A DNA stretch of 58,501 bases, taken from the NCBI GenBank assembly GCA_944321145.1, contig CALUKF010000014.1:1-58501 (forward strand), given 5' to 3'. The notes under the pieces were generated by a model, which saw only the letters and a list, made by a program, of their open reading frames with translations, searched no databases and was not told the DNA's origin. The DNA is from an uncultured Odoribacter sp. (GTDB lineage: Bacteria; Bacteroidota; Bacteroidia; Bacteroidales; Marinifilaceae). Below are positions 34,704 through 41,276 of this stretch, piece by piece. The number at the start of each line of letters is the position of its first letter. Positions within the stretch are counted from its first letter, which is position 1. The position numbers and the translations under genes are program-made.

Positions 34704-35411
34704 TCAATAGTCGATGGTCTGCAACTGGAAGCCTTTGCCGGGGACGGAGCGGAGGGCGACTTCAGGGATAGCCTCCAGCATTTTGCGCAGGCGGCTGGCG
34801 TAATCGTGCAGTTGCTTCTGTTTGCCCTTGTTGTAGACGCCCCAGAGGATTTGGCAAAGCTCCTCGGCGGTGACAAAATGGTTTTGCTGCCGGCAGAGTT
34901 TGGCAAGGAACTGACCCGGCATGCCGGAGAGCGGGACAGGCTTTTCGTCGAGGTAAAGGGTGAAAGTCGAGGCGTTGTACCAGCTGCTTTCATTGAGGTA
35001 ATACACTTCGTCTGCCGCTGCCGGTTCGCTTGCGGGGAGTGTGCCTTGGCTTGCCTGCCATGCCCTTTCGATGCGCAGGCATATCTCTTCCGTGCTTGAA
35101 TCCTTGCGGATAAAGTCGGCGCAACCGTTTTTCAATGTGGCTGCGGCATATTCCGTGTACGAGCTGAGAATCAGTATCGGCACTTGGGCATCCGTCCGGC
35201 GGATGGCTTCGGCGGCTTCCAGCCCGCTGATGCCCGGCATGCGGTAATCCAAGACTACAGCGTCGGGCTTCTCCTCGCCGAAAGCCCGGAGCGCGGCTTC
35301 CCCGTTGTGCACCGTCCGCACCCGGAAGCCGTATGCCTCCATCTCGCGGGCAAACCGCGCTGCCGTTTCAAGGTGGTCTTCGGCGTAAAGGATGTCCAGT
35401 TTCTTTTCCAT
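34704..35411 (-). CDS. OmpR/PhoB-family response regulator
   Basis: 235 residues from the ATG at 35411; an upstream in-frame start at 35441 is rejected because it would lie on the -7 box. The receiver domain (~1-120) has E11/D12, phospho-acceptor D55 in AVVLDYRMPG, S83/S84 and K103. The C-terminal winged helix (~145-235) has LSGMPGQFLAKLCRQQNHFV, the helical DYASRLRKMLEAIPEV and the wing LRSVPGKGFQL. It lies 55 nt downstream of the histidine kinase on the same strand and has its own promoter, so the two can be made at different levels. The likely targets are the duplicated elements at 37710-37734 and 39121-39145 (inference). Confidence 0.92.
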   Translation of the reverse strand: MEKKLDILYAEDHLETAARFAREMEAYGFRVRTVHNGEAALRAFGEEKPDAVVLDYRMPGISGLEAAEAIRRTDAQVPILILSSYTEYAAATLKNGCADFIRKDSSTEEICLRIERAWQASQGTLPASEPAAADEVYYLNESSWYNASTFTLYLDEKPVPLSGMPGQFLAKLCRQQNHFVTAEELCQILWGVYNKGKQKQLHDYASRLRKMLEAIPEVALRSVPGKGFQLQTIDY

Positions 35412-35438
35412 GGTGTTTTCTGTAGTTCTGTTTGCCCG

Positions 35439-35446
35439 CAAAGGTA
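35439..35446 (-). promoter_or_regulatory. -7 box TACCTTTG for the response regulator gene
   Basis: A minus-strand match in the 55-nt kinase-regulator gap, 27 nt before the ATG at 35411; -33 not clear. Confidence 0.55.
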
Positions 35447-35466
35447 ATGAAAAATCCGGCGTTTTC

Positions 35467-37644
35467 CTACAGCCGTTGCCATGCCGTCATCTGGTCGAGC
35501 AGGTAATTGATGCGGTGCAGCAGGCGGTCATAGCGTGCCGTGTTCTCTTGCAATTGCGCAGCCAGCCCTTGCGTTTCGCCCCGGGCGAGGGCTGCTGCCA
35601 TGCGTTCCTCTGCCTTGCCGGTCTCTTGCAAGCCTTCTGCCACGCGGTGCAGGATGCCTTGGGCTTTCCCTTGTTGGAAGCGGGCGAATGCCCGTTGCCG
35701 GCGGTCGTGGCGGCTGAGCAGGCAGCCTATCCACAGCGCAAGCGCTGCCGTTGCGAGGCTGGCGGCAATCCAGCCTGCCTGCCGCGCGAGGGCGGCGCCC
35801 CACGGGAATGCCCATTGCGCCTCCAGGCGGTGCCCTTCCACGTAGCCGAGCGGCAGCGTGTCGCGGAGCGGCAGGGCGATGCGTCCCGGTCTGGCACTGT
35901 TGCGGTCAATGGTTTGCCCTGTGCTGTCCCGGCGGACGAGGCGCAGGGGGCTGCGGTTTGCCGAGAGCCGGCGGTACCATGCCTCCACCGAGTCCGTGTG
36001 CCAGCGGTCGTCGCGCAGGTCGTACAGCAATCGCGTGTACAGGTCGAATTGGTTGGTATAGTCGCCCATGGGGACGGCCGTCTCCCGGAAATTCCGTTGG
36101 ACGATGACGGCCTGCGCCGCATAGTCGTTGCGGAAGCCGGTGGTGTCCACGCGCCAGCGGAAGCCGGCATCGTTGGCTTCGTCTACGGCTTCTGCCAGGA
36201 TTTGGCTTTCCCGCCGGAGGAATTCCTGGCGTTCGGCGGCAAATCCCGCAGCCATCCACACGCCTCCGGCCACGACGGCAAGCCCCGTGAACCACTGGTA
36301 GGCGAATGGCGGCAGTTTGGACGGGCGGGGCAGTTTGCCGGGATGGAAGACGACGGTGCAGGTGGTGCCCCCGCCTTGTCGCGGGACGATGCGGATGTGC
36401 CCGCCGTAGAGGCGCAGCGTCCGCCGTACATAGGGCAAGCCCCAGCCGCTGTGCCCGGATGAAGGGGAGGCTTGGAAGCCGGGGCGGAAAAGCCGCCGCC
36501 GCTCGTGCCGCCCGATGCCTTTCCCCCGGTCGCTGACGCTGAGGGCAATCCGTCCCCGGCTTGCCTGCCGGCAGCGGACGGTGATGCCGCCCTCCCCGCC
36601 GCCGTGGCGCACGGCATTGTCCAGCAGGTTCTCCGCCCAGTGGCGGATGTGGAAGGCGTTGCCAGTGATGCAGGGGTCGCTGCATTCGAATGCCAAGGCA
36701 ATGTGTTGCCCCGAGGCGGCTGCATGCCGGGCGACGACGCTTTCCAGAAGGGCGCGGAGGTCGAAGCGTCCCGTCGTGCCGGATGCGCTTTCTTGCCGGT
36801 CGGTGTGTTCGTTGAGCGCCTGCGCCTCAACCGCCATCTGCTGCGAGAGTCGCCGGGCGGACTCCAAGCCGGCGGCGGCTTGCCCTGTATCCCCTTCCGC
36901 GAGGCGGGCGGCAACCTCCTCTTCCAGGCGGCGGTTGGAGCAAATGGGCGTTTTGAGGTCATGGGCGGCAGCCAGTTGCCCGTCGAGCGCATCGAGCAGC
37001 AGCCTTTCCTGCCGTTTCTTGGCAGAGAGCAGCATGCCGTAGGCGCCCGTCAGGAGCAGCAGCCCGCACGAGAGCAGCAAGCCTGTCCGTTGCCGCTGCC
37101 AGAACACCGCGAAGGGCATCCGGAACCGCGATTCCAACGTGTCTGCATACACGTTGCCTAATTGGAAAGGCGGGAGGCTCGGCTCTCCTTCCTGCCTCCT
37201 GTTTCTTGCCGGCACGCAGTCCATCACCCTGCCCGTTGCGTCCCGCCGCGTGAATGCGATGGAAAGCCCCGGGTAAGGGTTATACCGCCGGAAATGCGAA
37301 GCCATGCTGTCAATTGACCATGTCGTGCGGGCGAAGTCATAAAAAGTTCTATTCTCGTAAATATTAACTAATTTCCTGTCTGTATAAATATGAAAGAGAT
37401 TGCCATCCACTTGATATTCCAAGAACATATAGTTCTTCCACCGAAGGTCTAAATAATACTCCTCTTTTCCCCGACGTTCCCATTCTTCATTGACGATAGC
37501 ATCTTCAACAAAGCGTTCGATTTCCTTCCCGAAAGTCTGTGATTCTTTCCGGTAAATAACGCCTACCCAAGCGGTTTCCATGACAATGACCAGGACGAAC
37601 AGGGCGGCGACAATAATCCGTTTCTGTGTCTTGTTGATTTTCAT
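35467..37644 (-). CDS. Histidine kinase with a second membrane sensor/coiled-helix module after its ATPase domain
   Basis: 725 residues from the ATG at 37644 (upstream in-frame TTG at 37680 and ATG at 37674 are less likely). Order: TM1 (10-30), extracytoplasmic sensor (31-186), TM2 (187-206), H-box LAAAHDLKTPICSNR (His228), helix, HATPase (N343 in LLDNAVRHGG; DRGKGIG ~372; GHSGWGLPYV ~398). Then, instead of ending, TM3 (451-469), a second extracytoplasmic part (470-623), TM4 (624-643) and a helical tail (650-725). The two sensor parts align: AFTRRDATGRVMD (130) with RLVRRDSTGQTID (568), and RFRMPFAVFWQRQRTG with QWAFPWGAALARQAG just before TM2 and TM4. The tail keeps the DHp-like character (HRVAEGLQETGKAEERMA) but lacks an HxLKTP box and any ATPase domain. 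Confidence 0.88.
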   Translation of the reverse strand: MKINKTQKRIIVAALFVLVIVMETAWVGVIYRKESQTFGKEIERFVEDAIVNEEWERRGKEEYYLDLRWKNYMFLEYQVDGNLFHIYTDRKLVNIYENRTFYDFARTTWSIDSMASHFRRYNPYPGLSIAFTRRDATGRVMDCVPARNRRQEGEPSLPPFQLGNVYADTLESRFRMPFAVFWQRQRTGLLLSCGLLLLTGAYGMLLSAKKRQERLLLDALDGQLAAAHDLKTPICSNRRLEEEVAARLAEGDTGQAAAGLESARRLSQQMAVEAQALNEHTDRQESASGTTGRFDLRALLESVVARHAAASGQHIALAFECSDPCITGNAFHIRHWAENLLDNAVRHGGGEGGITVRCRQASRGRIALSVSDRGKGIGRHERRRLFRPGFQASPSSGHSGWGLPYVRRTLRLYGGHIRIVPRQGGGTTCTVVFHPGKLPRPSKLPPFAYQWFTGLAVVAGGVWMAAGFAAERQEFLRRESQILAEAVDEANDAGFRWRVDTTGFRNDYAAQAVIVQRNFRETAVPMGDYTNQFDLYTRLLYDLRDDRWHTDSVEAWYRRLSANRSPLRLVRRDSTGQTIDRNSARPGRIALPLRDTLPLGYVEGHRLEAQWAFPWGAALARQAGWIAASLATAALALWIGCLLSRHDRRQRAFARFQQGKAQGILHRVAEGLQETGKAEERMAAALARGETQGLAAQLQENTARYDRLLHRINYLLDQMTAWQRL

Positions 37645-37689
37645 TCGGGTAAAAGTAGGGGCTAAGAAACGCATTTCCAAAAAAAATAC

Positions 37690-37703
37690 CCGGAAATTTC
37701 CGG
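37690..37703. promoter_or_regulatory. 14-bp perfect palindrome CCGGAAATTTCCGG in the divergent kinase/lipoprotein promoter region
   Basis: Perfect dyad lying between the kinase start (37644) and the lipoprotein promoter (37736-37767), 6 bp upstream of the duplicated 25-bp element. Candidate operator for an unknown dimeric regulator. Confidence 0.5.
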
Positions 37704-37709
37704 AAAAAA

Positions 37710-37734
37710 TTCAGAACTTTTTCAGTATGCTTTT
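37710..37734 (+). promoter_or_regulatory. 25-bp duplicated promoter element, copy A (two TTCAG half-sites 11 bp apart)
   Basis: It is identical over 25 bp to 39121-39145. TTCAG occurs at 37710 and 37721, a direct repeat of 11-bp period, as in OmpR/PhoB-family sites. It ends 1 bp before the -33 TTTG of the lipoprotein gene, the position of a class II activator site. Confidence 0.65.
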
Positions 37735-37735
37735 G

Positions 37736-37767
37736 TTTGCAGGAATGGATGGAATACGCTATATTCG
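37736..37767 (+). promoter_or_regulatory. Promoter TTTG - N20 - TATATTCG of the lipoprotein gene
   Basis: -33 TTTG (37736-37739), 20-nt spacer, -7 TATATTCG (37760-37767), one mismatch to TAnnTTTG. The ATG is at 37793. Confidence 0.6.
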
Positions 37768-37792
37768 CCGCTTTGAACCAATAAAAAATACT

Positions 37793-38539
37793 ATGAAATC
37801 AAAACACTTTATAATTGGAATGATTCTGGCAGTGAGCGGAATCGCAGTGATGGCAGCCTGTTCCCGCGAGGAAAAGCTGCCGGGTACGAAACGGGCGGAA
37901 TCTGCCTACGAGCGGATGGGGCGCCTGCACAACGAAGGCTTGGACTACGTCCTTGCCCGCATCGTGGCAACTGCCCCGGCGACCAAAAGCGGGGGGCGGG
38001 TGATTCCCCCACAGGAAGAAATTCGGGCAATGTGCCGGGACTTTGCCTTGCGGCAGGGCGAGCCGGCAGCCCCTGCAAGCAAGTCGGGCGACCCCTCGGC
38101 GGACGACGTGTGGAACAGCCTTTCCGCCGGGCAGCAGGGGTGGTTGGAACAGGCAAAAGCCTGCATCTTCACCGCCCCGCAGGGCGAAGTGGAAGCCCTG
38201 ATTGCCGGTTTGTCACGCTTGGAGGAGCAAGTGCAAGCCGATGCCTCCCTGCCGGCAGCGGAGCAGGAAACCATCCTCTATGTGCTGGCAGTCTGCCGTT
38301 ACTCGGCTGCTTATTGGGCAGAAAATTATGAAAAGTGGCGAGTGGAATTGTATGGCGTGGAATCCCTGTCCCCTGCCCGCACGCGTGCAAGCGACGAAAT
38401 GCGTTATGTGAGTAAAGAATGGTGGGAAAAATTCAAGCATTTGGTTTGGGCGGACGGCGTAGGTGGTGTTCCGGCTGAAGATGGTGGTTATTATATCGAA
38501 GTATCTACTGCAGCTTCTGTAAACTCAGGTATCTATTAG
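37793..38539 (+). CDS. Lipoprotein of unknown function divergent from the two-component system
   Basis: 248 residues from the ATG at 37793; longer in-frame extensions upstream cross the promoter and are rejected. A lipoprotein signal (MILAVSGIAVMAACSREE; Cys after MAA) is followed by a soluble, mostly helical body (ESAYERMGRLHNEGLDYVLA; LSRLEEQVQADASLPAAEQE) and a shorter C-terminal part with aromatic residues (SKEWWEKFKHLVWADGVGG). No recognised domain. The promoter carries the duplicated 25-bp element, so it is a likely target of the adjacent regulator. A terminator follows at 38572. Confidence 0.75.
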   Translation: MKSKHFIIGMILAVSGIAVMAACSREEKLPGTKRAESAYERMGRLHNEGLDYVLARIVATAPATKSGGRVIPPQEEIRAMCRDFALRQGEPAAPASKSGDPSADDVWNSLSAGQQGWLEQAKACIFTAPQGEVEALIAGLSRLEEQVQADASLPAAEQETILYVLAVCRYSAAYWAENYEKWRVELYGVESLSPARTRASDEMRYVSKEWWEKFKHLVWADGVGGVPAEDGGYYIEVSTAASVNSGIY

Positions 38540-38571
38540 TTTCTTATTGCAAAACCCATAAAATGCTTCCC

Positions 38572-38603
38572 AGGCGCAGCGCGGTTGCCGTTGCGCCTTT
38601 TTT
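38572..38603 (+). terminator. Terminator of the lipoprotein gene
   Basis: Arms AGGCGCA (38572-38578) and TGCGCCT (38592-38598) with a GC-containing loop, then a run of six T. Confidence 0.75.
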
Positions 38604-38730
38604 ATCCCTTACACTTTTTCGTTCAATCGGATTGAAAATCCGATTAGTCCAAGACCGACACAATTGAGGATTGGGAAGTGTGTTGATTACCAGTTTATTG
38701 AAGCTCTAATTACGTTCTGTTCAGGTAACA

Positions 38731-38774
38731 TTTCCGGTTCACTTCCGGTTCATCCCCAGTTCAACTCCGGTTGG
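38731..38774. repeat. 11-bp-period tandem array, unit TTTCCGGTTCA
   Basis: Units TTTCCGGTTCA (38731), CTTCCGGTTCA (38742), TCCCCAGTTCA (38753) and ACTCCGGTTGG (38764). Reverse-complemented, the unit TGAACCGGAA(A/G) matches the array at 8991-9034. Confidence 0.75.
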
Positions 38775-39120
38775 AACCGGGCGGGGAACGGTTGGGCAAG
38801 GCGGTTGAATCCCCGTTGTTCTTTGAGCAGGGCGCAAGGTATCGGGGAAAACTTCCCCTCTTGGAGCAGCGTGAAGGGGCGGCGGTGTCCGTGCTGTCCG
38901 CTGCCTATGCGCTCTATGGTTGGTCTCTGGTTCTCCCGCCTTTCTTCCGGATATGCCTTGTATCTCCCGTGGTTGGGGGCGTGGGATGTTCGCAAAATGT
39001 GCGGAGAATCTGCGGCACAAGTAGAGAGGGACTCAAGAGGGGAGGAGGCTTTGGCGGGGCAGTTTTCAGCAAACGGTATGCCAAAGGTATGGTATCGGGC
39101 ATCCGAATTTTCGGGAAATT

Positions 39121-39145
39121 TTCAGAACTTTTTCAGTATGCTTTT
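39121..39145 (+). promoter_or_regulatory. 25-bp duplicated promoter element, copy B
   Basis: Identical to 37710-37734. TTCAG half-sites lie at 39121 and 39132 (11 bp apart), and the element ends 2 bp before the -33 TTG of the following gene, the same geometry as copy A. Confidence 0.65.
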
Positions 39146-39147
39146 AA

Positions 39148-39178
39148 TTGTTTTTCACAAATTCTCCCTATATTTTTG
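39148..39178 (+). promoter_or_regulatory. Promoter TTG - N20 - TATTTTTG of the exported protein gene
   Basis: -33 TTG (39148-39150) and -7 TATTTTTG (39171-39178). The leader runs to the ATG at 39269. Confidence 0.65.
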
Positions 39179-39268
39179 TTGCAGGATTTATGTAACGCTT
39201 CTTTTGCGCGCAAAGAAGGGAAACCTGAAAGCCTAAAATGGAATTATGATTAATTAAAAAAATGATCT

Positions 39269-39922
39269 ATGAGAAAGATTGGTATTCTTTTGTTTGCACT
39301 TGCCTTGGGAGGCTCGGCAAACGTGCAAGCGCAGAGCTTGAAAGACTTGTATCCTGCAGATGCAGAAGTGGTGGTTACTCCTTTGCCATTCGCCTGGGAG
39401 AAATGCTCGCCTTACCTCGACCCGGTGGTGGAGTTCACATGGGGAAAAGGGAAAGGGTTGCCGTTGTTTTCTTACCGGGATTTGAACGGGACGGTGCAGA
39501 ACACGGAAGAGGAGGAGTTCACGCATGTGTTCCGTCACTTTGAATTGCCTGAGAAAGGTTGCGAAGTGTTGGCGGTATCAGTGGAGCGTTCGCGTTACAT
39601 CCGCCATTTGCTGTTGGTGTACAAGGACGGTAGGCTGACGGATTGGATGGAGGCAGGCATTTCTACCAATGAAAACCTTGCCACGAAGCAGTGGAAAATC
39701 GAGGCAGACGGCACGGTGGAAATCTATTCATTGAAAGTATTGGGCAATCGTTCCGTGCTGTTTGATGAGGATTTTAATACGGTTCGGATGCAGCGCGAGG
39801 ATGATGTCTATCAAATTGACGACAAGGGCAAGTTCAAGCGCGTGGAGAAAGCCAAGTTCCCTGCCCGCGAGTATTCCAAGGCGGAGTTGCAGGACAAGGA
39901 GCGGAACATTTGGGATGATTGA
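39269..39922 (+). CDS. Exported protein of unknown function, predicted co-regulated with the lipoprotein at 37793
   Basis: 217 residues. Signal peptide MRKIGILLFALALGGSANVQAQ. The body is beta-rich with charged loops (EVVVTPLPFAWEKCSPYLD, LLVYKDGRLTDWMEAG, KQWKIEADGTVEIYSLKVLG), and a lysine/glutamate-rich C-terminus ends in NIWDD. No known domain. The promoter has copy B of the 25-bp element, linking it to the neighbouring two-component system (inference). It may continue into the genes at 39959 and 40726, as no terminator is visible. Confidence 0.72.
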   Translation: MRKIGILLFALALGGSANVQAQSLKDLYPADAEVVVTPLPFAWEKCSPYLDPVVEFTWGKGKGLPLFSYRDLNGTVQNTEEEEFTHVFRHFELPEKGCEVLAVSVERSRYIRHLLLVYKDGRLTDWMEAGISTNENLATKQWKIEADGTVEIYSLKVLGNRSVLFDEDFNTVRMQREDDVYQIDDKGKFKRVEKAKFPAREYSKAELQDKERNIWDD

Positions 39923-39958
39923 GTAATGGTGTGGTAATTTTTAATTTATAAATAGGTT

Positions 39959-40735
39959 ATGAGAAAATTATATTTTGCATTATTTCTGTGTGTAACTGTA
40001 TTTTCGTGTTCGGTGGATGATGTTACACCTAAATTAGAAATGGAAGAAGTGAAGTACACATCCATGACTAAGCATGAATTTATATTATTGTTATCTGGTA
40101 AGTGCTCTGATTTTGAAATTGAATTTTTGAAAAGGCTTCCAGAAGATATTGAAATTTGTGTGTATGAACCTGGTGTTAAACAATATCCAGAATTGAAAGA
40201 GGAGGAATGTGATAAATTGGTTGATATATTGAATAATGGTAGGTTTAATTTAACAGACCAACTTCTAAGTGATGATTTTAGTTTAATTACAAGATTAAAA
40301 ACAAAATCTGAAGGTTTTGATGATCCGTTTCATAATCCGGGAATTGACCATGGTGATGATGGGGATTTGGAGATGAAAGTTGCAAAATCGATGTTTGTAA
40401 ATGTTGCTTCTCTTTCTTCAACTATTGGGGGTAATGTAACATCTTATTTGAGAGCAACATTAAATTATGAATATGATTTGGCCTCTCATAAAGTTTTAAG
40501 TGCTACCAGTATAATTTGTGATGTAGTTAATGGGGGAAAGTTTTCAATAGATGAATTGGTGTTTGATTGGGTGGATAAAGGAAGTGCATTAAGCGTAGAT
40601 TCAAATAGAGAAGGGCTTATCTATAATATTAATGGAAATGTTATATTAGGAAAAGCTTTTGGGAGTTATGGTGTAGGTTTTGTTTGTGAAAAATATAGAG
40701 GTTTAACCGGAGCAACTTTGGTGCCATGGGAATAA
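39959..40735 (+). CDS. Lipoprotein of unknown function, AT-rich
   Basis: 258 residues. Lipoprotein signal MRKLYFALFLCVTVFSCSVDD with Cys after FS. The mature part is acidic and helical at first (KHEFILLLSGKCSDFEIEFL, EECDKLVDILNNG), then beta-like (LRATLNYEYDLASHKVLSA). No family recognised. Base composition is clearly more AT-rich than the genes on both sides. It overlaps the next gene by 10 nt, so the two are probably translated together. Confidence 0.7.
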   Translation: MRKLYFALFLCVTVFSCSVDDVTPKLEMEEVKYTSMTKHEFILLLSGKCSDFEIEFLKRLPEDIEICVYEPGVKQYPELKEEECDKLVDILNNGRFNLTDQLLSDDFSLITRLKTKSEGFDDPFHNPGIDHGDDGDLEMKVAKSMFVNVASLSSTIGGNVTSYLRATLNYEYDLASHKVLSATSIICDVVNGGKFSIDELVFDWVDKGSALSVDSNREGLIYNINGNVILGKAFGSYGVGFVCEKYRGLTGATLVPWE

Positions 40736-41274
40736 AATATAAATTGCCGTTATCCGCTCTGTTGGTTTATTTCCTATTTTATCTTTTGTGGGGAATACAT
40801 GCAGGAATGGGGATTTTGCAGCAATATGTAGATATTAATGGCATATGGTGCATTGTTATAGGATTAAGTGTACTATCTTGCTTGTTTGAATGGCTGAAAT
40901 GGAAAATATTAAGAGCACCAAAGATTAATATTTATGCAATTACAAAGTGTTTTTTAGTTTTGAATTGTAGGATTTTCTACGCTAATTTGATGAAAAACGC
41001 TCTATTGTCTTTGTTTTGTTATGGTGTTCTTGCTTTGTTTTTTTCAGCTCTTGATTGCAGGTATTTGACATTGTTTTTCTTGCTGTTTTTTCTTAATGTA
41101 AACAATCTTTATCGGATTGTTGTTGGAAAAAATGTATCTGAAAACTTGTCTATGGAGAATCATAAGGGATGGTTTTCTCAGATTTGCTTTGTAAAGGAGA
41201 GCAAACAAGGTGACGTGTATTATGTGACTTATTCAGTGTTAAGAAAATTGCAGGTAGATAGAGATATTGAGTAA
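40726..41274 (+). CDS. Small membrane protein of unknown function
   Basis: 182 residues starting at an ATG inside the end of the preceding lipoprotein gene (10-nt overlap). Hydrophobic stretches at about 7-25 (LSALLVYFLFYLLWGIHAG), 38-55 and 85-110 (ALLSLFCYGVLALFFSALD) predict three to four membrane segments; the C-terminal ~45 residues are soluble. No catalytic motif. AT-rich like its partner. The pairing suggests a lipoprotein/inner-membrane complex, but no function can be assigned. Confidence 0.68.
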   Translation: MGIKYKLPLSALLVYFLFYLLWGIHAGMGILQQYVDINGIWCIVIGLSVLSCLFEWLKWKILRAPKINIYAITKCFLVLNCRIFYANLMKNALLSLFCYGVLALFFSALDCRYLTLFFLLFFLNVNNLYRIVVGKNVSENLSMENHKGWFSQICFVKESKQGDVYYVTYSVLRKLQVDRDIE

Positions 41275-41276
41275 TA

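Larger units (their letters stand above)
38540..39268. other. 729-nt region without a convincing gene
   Basis: Holds the lipoprotein terminator (38572-38603), an 11-bp-period array (38731-38774), the second copy of the 25-bp promoter element (39121-39145) and the promoter of the next gene. Open frames of 160-190 codons cross it on the plus strand but have no signal, no family resemblance and run through the repeat and promoter, so I treat them as spurious. Confidence 0.5.

Noticed and set aside
35392-36462. 356-codon plus-strand frame over the kinase gene
   Set aside because: Antisense shadow of the GC-rich C-terminal half of the histidine kinase.
38664-39253. 160- and 190-codon plus-strand frames in the gap before 39269
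   Set aside because: They run through the 11-bp array, the 25-bp promoter element and the -33/-7 boxes, have no signal peptide or family resemblance, and begin without ribosome-binding signals.
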